DNA of 64,000 nt from Euryodendron excelsum (taxonomy: Eukaryota > Streptophyta > Magnoliopsida > Ericales > Pentaphylacaceae): NCBI GenBank assembly GCA_033060915.1, contig CM065379.1:23315318-23379317 (forward strand), read 5' to 3'. This document shows, in pieces, positions 1 through 11,900 of the stretch. The first letter of the stretch is position 1, and each line of letters opens with the position of its first letter. The position numbers and the translations under genes were made by a program. The notes below the pieces were generated by a model. It searched no databases, was not told where the DNA came from, and saw nothing but the letters and a program-made list of their open reading frames with translations.

Positions 1-1679
1 GGACTTATTTGGGAAAGTTGAATTAAACTTTGAAATCATCTTGACTTAAGTTGGAGTTTGAAAACCATCTTGGTTTCGAAAAAAGTTGAAGTTTTCCTAA
101 CTTAGGGTTAGTGGTTGAACTTTGGGTTTTAGCCTCCTAGAGTCTATGTAACCTAGTGTTTAAACATGCAATTGAAATAGAAAAGCTTGATTTTAGAAAG
201 TATTGAATCAAGAAATTTCAAAAATAGGAAAGTTCAATGTTAGGAATGTTTTCATTTTATGAAATATTTGAGTTAGGAAAGTTTCATTTTAGGAAAGAAT
301 TGAGTTTAGAAAGATATGATTTAGGAAATGTTTGAATTTAGAAAGATTTGAAGTTTGGAAACGTTTGGAAGTTTGAAATTAGGAAAGGTTGGAATTAGAA
401 AATAATTTGACTTGAAATAGGAAAGCTTTAGTTTTGAAAATCTATCATTTTATGTGACTTTGGAATTAGAAAATCTACGATTTGATGTTGAACTTGAATT
501 TTGAAATATAAGATTTCATGCAGAAAATAGTTTTGAAAATCTATGATTTTGATGCAAATAGAAAGCTATGACATTAGGTGAGGAAACTAGGGTTTCCTAA
601 ATATGGATTGTAGGGTTTTGACTTGGGCTTGAAGACAAATAGTTTTCAAAAAGAAAATCTTTGAAAAGAGTTTTTTTAGTAAGTGAATTTAAGAAAACTA
701 TCTTAAAAAGATTTGAATATAAACTTTTGCAAGTCTCTTGAATATTTCACTTTCCTAAAACGATTCTAATCATAAGAAGATTAGAACCATTCTATGGTTG
801 TGGTTTTGACAACAACTAGAGTTTGAAATATGAACCATAATGATCACATTGAATGTAACACTTTCCTAAAATAATCCTAACCGTGGACCAGTTAGAATCA
901 TCTTAGGGTTGTGATTTTTGAAAACAACTTAGGGTTTGAACCCAAATTTAGACATTGATGGTCATATTGAATAAAAAACTTTTCTAAAACAACCCTAACC
1001 ATGGAATAACTAGAATCACCATAGGAGTATGGTTTTGAAAACAACTTCGAAAACAATTATTTTGGATGCAAGTTTTGAAAATAATCTTTGATGCAAGTTT
1101 GAAAACACCTTTGAATATAGTATTGAATGCATGACAATTATAATGCAAAGGGATGTGAACATACAAGGTTAGGTTTCACCACATAATAAAGGAGGCCAGA
1201 CCCACACCATCTTAGGGGAAACGCAAAGAAATTCTTTGACACGGTGAATCTCTCCAAGACCATCTTAAGCATGAACCGGGAGGTCCCTTACTTCAAGCAA
1301 GCAAGAAGAGGATGTAGAAGATGGGGATTAAAATAGAAGAAAATCCAAGTGGGTTAGGAGAGAGAAGAGAAAGAGGGAGATTACATAACTTAACTAGAAA
1401 CCCTACCTTTGTCTTCTATTTGCTTTAATTGCTTTGTTTGCTTTGCTTTATTTGAACCTTGAGAGCTTTGAATATGTAGCACTTTAATCTTCAATAGATG
1501 CTTGGAGGCCTAGATTTGAGTGTATAGAGTATATGGAAGCTAGGGTTTGAGTGTATGAAGACTAAGGTTTGAGGAAGCTTGAGAGAATTACGGTTTTGAG
1601 AGAATTTGAGCTCTCTTTTGAGAGAGATAGAGTTTCTAGAATGATTTTGTAGACCTAAAATACGCAGGAGGGTGGCCCG

Positions 1680-1687
1680 TATTTATA
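1680..1687 (-). promoter_or_regulatory. TATA box of LTR A
   Basis: TATTTATA on the plus strand reads TATAAATA on the minus strand. The same box in the same context (TATAAATAC/G then a purine/CT-rich stretch) is seen in LTRs B, C, D and E, which marks it as the U3 promoter of the family. Confidence 0.55.
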
Positions 1688-2052
1688 GACAGGCAGAACA
1701 GGAACCAGTGCCTATTGTAGTGGCGCCAGTTTGTTTTTTTGGCTTGGCACCACTACTAGTGGCGCTAGTCTCTTTGGAAAACTTTTAAGGTAACAAGAAA
1801 TAGATCTTTGACCCTTTGACGCAAGGCAGAAGATTTGGGTGCCTGTCCTAGTGACTACCATGTAATTTTTGGTCTAGTTTCACTAGAAGTGACTCTGGAA
1901 AGTCCGGGAATGATTTGAAAAGTCTTAAGTAACCAGACTCAAACAAAAATGGACAAAAACCTCTAAAAGAGTGTCTTAGAGATAAACGGCTTAATGACCA
2001 GAGCCGGAGTAGTTAAAAAGAGTGACCGGCCCACCAGGGGCAAAACGTTCAT

Positions 2053-2054
<2 letters not shown>

Positions 2055-2083
<29 letters not shown>
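2055..2083. repeat. G29 homopolymer in LTR A
   Basis: An uninterrupted run of 29 G within the LTR. The paired LTR D has about ten mixed bases (gaaccgagagg) at the equivalent place, near 29615-29626, so the run is a later change in LTR A or a sequencing/assembly artefact. Short ORFs crossing it (poly-Gly or poly-Pro) are meaningless. Confidence 0.9.
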
Positions 2084-2374
2084 AACACCAGGATTGTCCC
2101 AAAGTGATCCGTGAGAAAGCTCGAAGGTTGGAAATAGTATTGAGAGTGTTTCGAGAGATTTTCGATTTGATACCCAGAGTTGGTGTGTGTAAGCACCCAA
2201 TTTTTGACCGCTTGACAGTATACAGTCCATCCAGACTTGATTTCAAGTTAATATGGACATATTCTAGAATTCTAGTCCTAATCTAGTTTATCCATCGCTT
2301 CGCGGGCCCATCAGGCCCAAATAGAGGCAAAGTGACCAAAATACCCTCGTAGGCGTTGTTCGGGCCGATCCCGT

Positions 2375-2665
2375 AAGCACGTCTTTTCGAAGATGGTAAG
2401 TCCCCTTTCCAAATCTAAATTAGGCATGTCTTTTTGAAGACGGTAAGTCCCCTTTCCATTTCCAACAGGCACGTCTTTCTGAAGAAGGTAAGTCCTCTTT
2501 CCAATTCTAACAGGCACGTCTTTCCGAAGACGGTAAGACCCCTTTTTAATTCCTTTTCGAATTCCAATTCCAATCCCTCTCACGAGAAAGCTGATTTCTT
2601 GAGATGGTAAGTCTATCCAATCCATCACATTTTTCGAAGAAAGTCTCTTTGGAACGGTAAGTCCT
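2375..2665 (+). repeat. U3 tandem array of short hairpins with GGTAAG sites (LTR E)
   Basis: Units of about 45-50 bases of the form GGCACGTCTTTCCGAAGACG followed by GTAAGTCCCCTTTCC. CGTCTT pairs with AAGACG to give a small hairpin, often changed in one arm. Six GGTAAG sites fall at 2395, 2442, 2487, 2532, 2606 and 2656; five of them read GGTAAGT, the splice-donor consensus. The equivalent array on the minus strand is at 18030-18510 in LTR C. Confidence 0.75.
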
Positions 2666-3851
2666 TTCAAACCTGTCGACCGAGACGAGACCCCAAGTCC
2701 CCTAGATGGTAGAACGGTCCACCTTCGGCACTAGCTAGCCCGCCAATGCAGAAATGTCCATTTCAGCACGCCTTCTAAGAAAGTTGACTTATCAGGTGCT
2801 AAGTCCCATTAGTAGCTTCCCGAGATCAGATAGTCTCGGGAATGATCGCGAACCGTTAGAGTAGCGAAAGTACTCGTAAACATCGTAACCGTCAGAGTAG
2901 CGAAAATACTCACAAACAGGTCGATATAGAGAATTGCCAACAAACCCTTGCATCATGGGACCGCCGTCAGAGTTGCGGAAGCACTCAAAACCTAGGTCAA
3001 CACCGATGCCTGTTAGCCCACCTTAATGAAAAATAACCAAACTGCCCCTGGGGCCATTTTTGGCACGTTTCTCGAGATAATACCTAAGTCTTCAGAATGG
3101 TAGTTCCAACCTTCCAAGATTGTCTTAAAAGTAATTCGGCATGATTAGGTGCCTTTTAGTTAGTTTCAGGCCAATTCCGAGACTTTCCAGTCAAGGTGAC
3201 CATTTTGCCCGTAGGCATCTAAACGCCCCAGGGACCACACCGGCTCTGGGTATCAAACCGGTAACCTCCCGAGAATGATTTTTATAGTATCCTTGACCTT
3301 CCTTTATCTTTCTGGATCATTCCGAGTCAATTCTAGCAAACCCAGTGCAAAATGACCGTTTTGTCCCTGGTAGGCCGGTCGCCTTTTCCGACCACATCGG
3401 CTTTGGGTATCAACCCGGTAACCTCCTGAGACATTCTAAATAATGTTTCCAAACCTTGAATCTTCTTCTGGGACATTCTGAGTCTATCCCGGTAGTTTTT
3501 CAATCCAGTTGACCGTTTTTCCCCTAATGGCTCGGTCAACTATTCCGACAAATCTTGCCATCCTTTTTCAAGTCTACTACCTCCGGGACACTGTTTTAAG
3601 TGTTCTTATCCTTTTCCAAACTTTCGGGCCATTCTCGGTCCCTTGAAACCTTCCTGGACCTTTCGAAGTCACTCCTAGTGAAGCCAGACTAAAAATTACA
3701 TGGTAGTCACTAGTACAGGCGCCTAAATCTTCTCAAGACACGTTGCTTGAGGCCCTTAAAACTTGCCTAAATGGCTGGTTCCCCTAGTAGTGGGGCCAAT
3801 GTAAACTTTGGCCTGGCGCCACTGCAGCAGGTGCTAGGTCATTCCCTTGTC

Positions 3852-3859
3852 TATAAATA
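3852..3859 (+). promoter_or_regulatory. TATA box of LTR E
   Basis: TATAAATA followed by CAGAGCCTCCTCC, matching the minus-strand copies in LTRs A-D. It probably sets the U3/R boundary near 3880. Confidence 0.6.
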
Positions 3860-4729
3860 CAGAGCCTCCTCCAACGTGAAAGAGGTCCCCAAACTCAGTC
3901 TAAAAACCCTACTCTTTGATATACAGAGCTCGTAGCCTCCAAAACCCTAGTCTCCTTTAGGTTTTCCAAACCCTAGCCTTCATACATAAACCTTAGCCTC
4001 CTATACACTCATACACTCTCATATACTCATACACTAGCCTCCAACCCCCCATTGAAGGCCTGGATTGCTGCAACTACGAAGCTTTGAAGATCGAAGACAA
4101 ACTCTTGAAGATTGAAGGGAAGACCAAAGCGAAGCAAGCAAAACAAAGCACGCAAAGCTAAGCAAAATAAAGAAGACACAAGCTAGGCTTCTTATTTATG
4201 TTTACGCATCTTCCCCCTCTCTTCTCTCTGCTAACCCACTTGGGTTTTCTTCTATTTTAATCTCCCATCTTCTTCTTCCCCTTTCTTGTATGCTTGAAAC
4301 AAGGGAATTTCCGGTCCATATGTAGGATTAGGCTGTTGGAGAGTCACCGTGTCGACGGCTTTCTTTAAGTCTAACTGGAGACCACGTGGGTTCGACCCCC
4401 TTGATTATGTGGTGAAACCTTAACCTTGTATGTTCACGACCCCAATTTGCATTGTGCATATCATGATCTTTCATTCTTCCAAAATTCGTTTTCAAACTTG
4501 TTTTCAAAACTTGCATCAAAATCTTCTTTTTCAAAACTTGTTTTCAAAATCACAATCCTAAGGTGGTTCTAGCCTTTCCATGGCTAGGGTTGCATTAGAA
4601 AAGTGTTACATTTAAAGTGACCAATATGGTTCATATTTTCAAAACATTGTTGTTTTCAAAACCACTATCTTAAAGTGGTTCTAATCTTCTTATGGTTAGA
4701 ATCGCTTTAGGAAAGTGAGATATTTTATA

Positions 4730-6110
4730 TACTTTCTAAAAACTCTTTTTTTTTCTTTCAAATCTTTCTTTCTAAAAATCCCTTTTTCAACATGCTTTTC
4801 TAAAACTCTCTCTAATCTTCTTTCCAAAGCTCCCTCCAAAAATTGTTTTCAAAAACTCCTTTTCAACTCCTTTCCAAAACACTCTCTTCAAAATTCCTTT
4901 CCTAAAAATACTCCCTAGGTTTCCTTCTTAGAAAACTCTCTCCTTAAATCTCTTTCCTAAAAACTCTTTCTGACAATCTCCTTCCAAAAATTCCTTTCCA
5001 AAAACTCTCTCTTTTCAACACTTCCTTTCTAAAAACTTCTCATTAGGATTTTTTCCAAAAAATCTCCCTTTCTAAAAACTCACTTTCCAAAAATCTATTT
5101 TCTTAGAGTTCAAGTTAAACCCTAGAACCCACAATTAGAAAACCCTAATTTTCCTTCCCAAAAACATGATTTCCAATATCTTATTTTGGCCTCAAAATCT
5201 AGGTTTTCAAAACCTCTTGTTTTCTACATCAAAATTATATATATATTTCCAAAACCCCTTTTTCTGCATCAAAACTATAATCTTCCAAATCTAGGGTTTC
5301 TAAAACTTCCCTTTCCAAATTCATGCTAAATCCAATCTCCTTATTTAGGAAACCAGATTCTATCCTCCGTTTTTGAAAACAAAATCAAACACTCTCTTTT
5401 AGAAACTAAATCAAATCCTTTGTTTTAGGAAATAGGAATCTCAATCCTACCATATCTAAATATTTCCTAATTCAAATCCTTTCTAATCTCCTACTTTCTT
5501 AAACCTTAAGTTTTCTAAACTTAAACTTTTAAATCTCTCCTTAAACATTAAGTTTCCAAATCTTTCCTAATTCAAGCCTTTCCTAATTTCATCCCTTTCC
5601 AAATCTTAACTTTCCAAATCCAACTTTTCAAATCTTTCTAAACTTCCAAAAAACTTTCTAAATTCCAAATTTTCTAAAGTTCAAATATTTCCAAATTCAA
5701 AACTTTCCTAAAACAAAAACTTTCCTAAATTGAAACTTTCTTAAAACAAAACCTTTCCTATTTCAAAACCTTCCTAATTCGAAACTTTTCTAAAACGAAA
5801 CTTTCCTAAAATAAAACTTTCCTAAATCAGACGTTTCCTAGTTCGAACCTTTCCTAATTTCAACTTTCCTAATCTTCCAAGTCCAACATTGGAGTCAAAT
5901 TTTTCTGAATCTCAAATCCATTCTAAATCCTCTCTTTCCTAAATCTAGGTTTTCTAAACCTCAATCTTTCCAAAACAAGTCCAAATTCTTCCTCCAGGTT
6001 CTATCTTTCGAAGTCAAAGTCCAATCTTCTTAATTCTTAATTTCAATTTCCAATCTTCTATTCTAAGTTCAAATCGAACTCTTTTCCAAATCAAAATATT
6101 CTTTTTTCTA
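4730..6110 (+). repeat. Degenerate pyrimidine-rich repeat tract in R/U5 of LTR E
   Basis: Over a kilobase of loose 10-18-base units such as CTTTCCTAAAT and TTTCCAAATC, on the strand read by the element's own promoter. Equivalent tracts on the minus strand lie at about 200-700, 9440-10960, 14100-15770 and 27500-28300. No coding sequence is supported here. Confidence 0.75.
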
Positions 6111-6701
6111 TCGGACTCTTGTCCAAACTACGACAGACCTGATTCCTCCAATAGGATACGTAGGCAACCCTCATGGGTGGTCACAACTTCTTTTAAATCT
6201 CCAATTCTACAATCTTCTTCAAAATTTCAATTGTATATTCTATTTCCAACTTCCAATTCTAAAAATCTATTTTCAATCCTCAATTTCAATTTCTAAACTT
6301 TCTTTCCAATTTCAAGCTTCGATTCTTCTTTTCCAATTTTTTTTTTCTTGCACTTGCATATCATGCATCATGTTAAATTCTTTTTTAAACATTCTGTTTC
6401 AAAGTGGATAGGATTGGACATTTGTTAGTTGAAGACTCTCATAGGTAAATCTAGGGTAAATGGACATGTAGGTACCGCAAGGGCGGGGTAGGGTGATGGC
6501 TTAATGCGTCTTCCCTACACGTAACCAACCTCCGAACCTAAATCACTGTTTTCGATACACCAAAATGGAGTTTATTTTCAAAAAGGGCTTAGTTATTTTT
6601 CAAAGGTTGCCAAACAACCTATTTTCTTAAAAACCCTCTCTCGAGGAGATATTTTTCAAAACCCTAAGTGTGATCTTCGGATTGTGCTTAGTTTTTAGGT
6701 G

Positions 6702-6737
6702 ACCTAACTCATGTTAATCAAGTTAGGTGGCGATTCC
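6702..6737 (+). other. U5 inverted repeat with PBS-like decamer (LTR E)
   Basis: ACCTAACT (6702-6709) and AGTTAGGT (6721-6728) form a perfect 8-base inverted repeat with an 11-base loop. The right arm runs into TGGCGATTCC (6728-6737), one base from the first ten bases of the element's primer-binding site. The same arrangement occurs at 26831-26840 in LTR D and 13652-13661 in LTR C (both exact) and at 32016-32025 in LTR G (one change). Confidence 0.7.
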
Positions 6738-6888
6738 AATTGTTTTCTAAAAGCCCTTTATTCAAATCTATTTTCAATTCAAACCTAGTCACATTCATTC
6801 TTCTAAGAGGGTGAGTTCTAACGAGAGAGTACAATGTTTTTTCCGCTTGTGTGTGTATTCCTCGAGTGCGAAAAATCTGGGCGCGACA

Positions 6889-8039
6889 GTGGATGGGAAA
6901 AGACGACCGATCCACTAGGGGCAAAATGGTTATTTCACACCGGGTTTACTAGAATGACCCTGAAAGGTATTGAAAGGTTGGGAATACTATTAGAAGCATT
7001 CTCAAAAGTTAACCGGTTTGATACCCAGAGCCGGTGTGGTTCGAAGAGGCAAACAGATGCTTAAGGGAAAAGTGGTCATTTTGATCGGATGGTCTCGGAA
7101 TTAATCTGGAACTAATTGGAACGCACTATAATGTGCTATATTATCCTTGGGACAATCTTGAAAGGGTGGACTTACCAACCTAAGATCTTAGGTACTTTCT
7201 CGATAAGTGTGTTGGTAAGGCCCAATGGACAAGTTGGTCATTGTTTTTTACCCAAATGGGCTAGTAGGCACTGGTGTTGACCTAGGTTTTGAGTTTTTTT
7301 TGTCATTTTGATGGTGTGACGAGTTGGTTTCCAAAGGTATTTCGTCCTTTTGTAAACATGTCATAGCCAAGAGGCGTGTTCAGTCCTGTGACATAGGGGT
7401 TTGTTGGCATTCTCGATGTCAACCTATTTACGAGTGTTTTCATCACTTTGATGGTTGTAATGTTTGTGAGTGTTTCCGTCACCTTGATGGTGTGCGTTCA
7501 TTCCAGAGATTGCTTGATTTCGAAAAGCTGTTGGATGGTCTTATCGTTTAAGGGATCAACTTTCTTAAAGACGTGCCGGATAGCGAACATTCTACGTTGG
7601 CAGGGTAGCAGGCGCTAGAAGTGAACCGTTCTACCATCTCGGGGACTTGGGTTCTATCCCAATCGACAAGTTTGAAAGGACTTACCGTTCTGAGGAATTT
7701 TCTCAGTAAACATGTCATGTTGGATGTACTTACCGCCTAAAGGATTAATTTTCTCGAAAGACGTGTCAAATTGAGTTCGAATGGTCTGAATTGGAAGTGG
7801 AACTGGAATTGAGGTTAAAATATAGACTTACCGTCTTTAGAAAGATGTGCCAACTGGAATCGGCCCCAGCAATGCCCGAAGGACATTTTGATTATTTTGC
7901 CTCTATTGGGCCTGTGAAGTGATTGATTAACTGAATTGAGTCTGGAAAGTTGATTTGGGCTTGAATATGTCTGTATTGGTTGGAATATGAGCCCGATAGG
8001 GCCAGAGATTACCGAGCGGGCAAGAATAGGGTCCTTACA
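6889..8039 (-). repeat. 3' LTR A, right part (minus strand)
   Basis: Continuation of LTR A after solo LTR E. It ends at 8039 with ...GGGTCCTTACA, the reverse complement of the LTR start TGTAAGGACCC. The upstream part of U3 lies here; its sequence follows LTR D from about 29740 to 30855. Short ORFs in it have no recognisable product. Confidence 0.8.
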
Positions 8040-8057
8040 GCTACCCCTCTTTTTTTG
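8040..8057 (-). promoter_or_regulatory. Polypurine tract of element A-D
   Basis: On the minus strand the bases just before the LTR start read ACAAAAAAAGAGGGGTAGC, a purine tract abutting TGTAAG. This is where plus-strand DNA synthesis primes in LTR retrotransposons and it identifies LTR A as the 3' LTR. Confidence 0.75.
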
Positions 8058-8904
8058 TCTTTGCTTATCGAAGGCAGAAAATGATGAAGTAAGATTCTCA
8101 TATTGATCGCAAGGAGATTGGAGGGACTAGAATTGCAAGTATTTGAAGATTGGAGCTTGAAAATTGCATGTTGGCCCGATTTGGCATTTGAAATTGGATT
8201 TTAGTGGACAAAAGGGCAAAGTCGCCTAGAACTAGACTGTGGTGCCACTCAGGCATAAAATTGCCCTGGTGCCAGGCCTGGAGTTTTAAAACTAAAGCAA
8301 CCCCTCATTCGGGGTTTGCAAGTTTGGTTGAATTCTTGGCTTTTGAAAGCCTTTTCCAAAGTTTTTGCAAGGAGAGACCTTTGGGCATTGAAGGAGTGAG
8401 TTTAAGGGACGCCAGGAAGTTACCAGAAGTGGTCATAGTCACTGGAATAGCCGCAGGAGAAGAAGATTTTTTCAAAGAACTCAAAAGGCTGAATTTTCTA
8501 TTTTGTGTTGATTTTGATATGTACAACTCCCTTCAAATTGTGTAAATAGTCGATATTGATGTTTTGATGTGTTTTAAACATTCTAGTAGTGTTGTTTCTG
8601 TGTTTTGATACTTGTTTTATTGAGTTTTGAGCAGTTTTGCATGTTTATGTAATGAGAATTTCTATAGGAGTTGAGAATTGACTCGTACAGTTTTGGGTAT
8701 TGGTTTTCTTACCAAATTTTTGTACCACGTGTCTTAGAAAAAAATGTTTAATAACCGTATGAAGCTTCGTGATTTTTTAAAAACTTTTGGAATTTTTGAA
8801 AAATAAAAAAATGCTTGAAAAATAAGAAAAATTGAAATATTGATTGAACTGTTTGCATTTGATATTTAGAAAAATATGGGAATATTTCAGAAAATAGTTA
8901 AAGT
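8040..8904 (-). other. 3' internal segment of element A-D, no supported gene
   Basis: Sequence between the polypurine tract and the insertion site of solo LTR B. It includes a 113-codon plus-strand ORF (8204-8545) that I do not recognise and that has no clear domain; I treat it as chance. The last bases, AAAGT (8900-8904), are the left target duplication of LTR B. Confidence 0.6.
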
Positions 8905-11900
8905 TGTCGCGCTTTGATTTTTCGCACTTGAGAAAAATACACACTAGTGGAAAAAACATAGTACTTCCTTATTAGAACCCATCCTCCTAGAAGGACGAGT
9001 GCAACTAGATTTGAATTGAAAATTGATTTAATTAAGGGCTTTTGAAAAACGTTTGGGGTCACCACCTAACTTGATTACGGTAAGTTAGGTCACCTAAAAC
9101 TAAGTACAATTCGAAGATTATACTTAGAAATTTTTTAAAAAGTTTTGAAAAAACTTTCTCAAGAGGGGTTTTTTTAAGAAAAGAGGTTGTTTGACAATTT
9201 TTGAAAATATGTAAGTATTTTTTTAAAAAAATAACTCTATTTTGGTCTTTGGAAACAATGATCTAGGTTCGGAGGTTGGTTACGTGTAGGAAAGACGTAC
9301 GAAGCCATCACCCTATCCTGCCCTTGCGGTACCTACACGTCTATTCACCCTAAATTTACTTATTTAGAATCTTTGATTAGTAAATATCCAATACTATCCA
9401 CTTTAGAAAGAACTGTATGATGTATGATATGTAAGTGCAAAAAAAATATTTAATTTGAAAAATAGATTTGAAAGAAAGATTTGATTTTTGAGAGAAGGTT
9501 TTACAAATTGGAATTGGAGATTTGAAAATGAATTTTAGAATTAGAAACTTGAAATAAATTATGGAATTGGAAATTTGAAAAAGGTTATGAAATTAAAAAT
9601 TTGAAAAAGGTTGTGGAATTTGAAATTTGAAAAAGGTTGTAACCGCACCCATAAGGGTTGCTTACGTATCTCTTTGTTGGGAATCAGGTCAGTCGTAGTT
9701 CGAACAAGAGTCCGATTGAAAATAGATATGTTTTGGTTTTTGAAAAGTTTGATTTAAAAAGATTTAATTTGAAAAGAGTTTGATTTGAAAAATTTTAACT
9801 TGAACTTGAAATAGAAGATTTGAAATTGAACTTAGACTTAGAATTGGACTTGGAAAAGGGTTTGAACTTTGAAAGAGAACTTGGACTAGATTTGGAAAGA
9901 TTGAGATTTTGAAAACATCTTGACTTAGATTGTAATTGGAAAACTATCTTGGTTTAGAAAGGATTTTTAGAAAAGAGTTGAAGCTTTCTAACGTAGGGCT
10001 AGGCTTGAACTAGGTTTTAGGTATCCTAGGGTTTAGGTTACCTAAGGTTGGAACATGGACTTAAAAAGACTTGATTTGAACTTGAGAAATTGGATTTTAG
10101 AAAATATGATTTTAGAAAGCTTAGAATTAGGAAATATAGGATTGAGAAAAGACTTGATTTGATTTAGAAACACTTAACTTGGAAAGACTTGACTTTGATT
10201 ATTTGATTTGAAACAGTTTAGAAAGTTAAGGTTTAGGACAGATTAAATTTTAGAAATATTTGAATTAGAAAAGTTTCAAAATAGGAAAGTTCCATTTTAG
10301 GAAAGATTTGAATTTGGAAAGTGTTCGAATTAGGAAAGATTTGAATTTGAAAAGATTTGAATTTAAGAAAATTTTGAATTTAGAAAGATTTGGGCTTTAG
10401 AAAGATTTAGAATTTAGAAAGTTTAAAATTTAGAAAGATTTAAAAGCTTAGACTTAGGAAATATTTGAATTAAAAAAGATTTGATTCTTATTTCCTAAAG
10501 CAGAAGATTATGTTTTTTTTTTTTCAAAAATAAACGATTTGGTTTGGTTTCTAAAATTTAGAGGATTTGATCTAGTTTCCTAAATTGGAAGATTGAATTT
10601 GACATGGAATTGAAAAAGTTGAGTTTTAAAAATCTTGGATTTGGAAATCTTTAATTTGTAGTAGTAAAAGAGATTTTGGAAATCTTGGATTTGATGTAGA
10701 AGATAGTTTTTGAAAACCTATGATTTGAGGCAAAATAAGAAGTCATGATTTTAGAAAAGAGAACTAAGGTTTCCTAACCATGGAATCTAGGGCTTGACTT
10801 GGACTCCAAGAAAAAAAGTTTTTTTTGGAAAGTGAATCTTTTGAAAAGAGTTTCTAGAAAAGAAGTTTGAAAAGAGTTTAGAGCTTTTGGCAGGAAATAT
10901 AAAAAGAGTTCTAGAAAATAGATTTTTGAAGAGAGTTTTTGGAAAGAAGTTTGAAAAGCAAATTTTGGAAACGGATTTGAATATGGAGTTTTAAAAACCT
11001 TTTGAATATCTCACTTTCCTATAACAATTCTAACCATGTAAGGATTAGAACCATTTTAGGGTTGTGGTTTTGAAAACAACATGGATTTGAAATATGGACC
11101 AATATGGTCACATTGAATATCACACTTTTCTAAAACAACCCCAACTATGGAATGGCTAGAATCACCTTAAAATTGTAATTTTGATGAAAAACAATTTAGG
11201 GTTTACACCCAAAATATAAACCTTGATGGTCACAATAAATATAACACTTTCCTAAAACAACCCTAATCATGGAATGACTAAAATCACTCTAGGATTGTGA
11301 TTTTGAAAACATGATTTTGGATACAAGTTTGAAAACCATTTTGAATGATGGTATGAATATGATATGCACAATGCCAAAGGGTTGTGAACTTACAAGTTTA
11401 GGTTTCACCACATAATCAAGGGAGCCGAATCCAAACGGTCTAAAGTTGAACTAGAAGAAAGCCCACGATACGATGACTTTCAATGGTTCTTCCTCGGCAT
11501 GAATCGGGTAGTTCCTTGTTTCAAGCATGTGAGAAGAAGAGGTAAAAGATGGGGATTAAAGTAGAAGAAAACCCAAGTGGGTTAAGAAAGAGAAGAGAGA
11601 GGAGGAATGTATATAAACATAAAGAGAAAACCAACCTCAGATATTTTTTGCTTTACCTGTTTTGTTTACTTTGCTTTACTTGATCCTTGAGAGCTTCTAA
11701 GTTGTAGCACTTTGAGTCTTCAATGGAGGCTTTGGAGGCTTGTATTTGAGTGTGTAGAGTGTATAGATGTTAGGGTTTAAGTGCATAGAGGCTAGGGTTT
11801 GAGAAAACTAGAGAAGGCTTGGGTTTTGGAGAGACTTCGAGCTCCGTATTTCAAAAAATAGAGTTTTTAGACTGAGTTTGTGGACCCTTTTTATGTAGGG

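Larger units (their letters stand above)
1..2187 (-). repeat. 3' LTR A, left part (minus strand)
   Basis: U5/R and part of U3 of the 3' LTR of element A-D, read on the minus strand. It aligns with 27547-29738 of LTR D; by comparison about 860 bases of it lie before base 1. It holds the purine-rich degenerate tract typical of this family (about 200-700), a TATA box at 1680-1687, and a G29 tract at 2055-2083. It is interrupted after 2187 by solo LTR E and resumes at 6889. Confidence 0.8.
2188..6888 (+). mobile_element. Solo LTR E of Ogre/Tat type, plus strand, nested in LTR A
   Basis: A 4.7-kb LTR that starts TGTAAGCACCC and ends GGGCGCGACA, the terminal forms of this family. It splits LTR A: host sequence before it (GATACCCAGAG...GGTGTG) continues after it (GTGGATGGGAAAAG...) when compared with LTRs B-D. 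No primer-binding site or internal region follows, so it is a solo LTR. The flanks share only GTG, which fits a decayed 5-base target duplication. Inside are a U3 repeat array (2375-2665), a TATA box (3852-3859), a pyrimidine-rich degenerate tract (about 4730-6110) and a U5 inverted repeat (6702-6728). Confidence 0.82.

Noticed and set aside
1963..2286. ORFs encoding poly-Gly or poly-Pro across the G29 run
   Set aside because: They exist only because a homopolymer is open in several frames; no homology or coding character.
2311..2670. 119-codon minus-strand ORF in LTR E
   Set aside because: It reads the U3 hairpin array antisense; its protein repeat mirrors the DNA repeat. Similar ORFs at 18149-18446 are of the same kind.
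8204..8545. A 113-codon gene in the 3' internal region of element A-D
   Set aside because: No recognisable domain, no support from the other element, and the region has the composition of LTR-type non-coding DNA.
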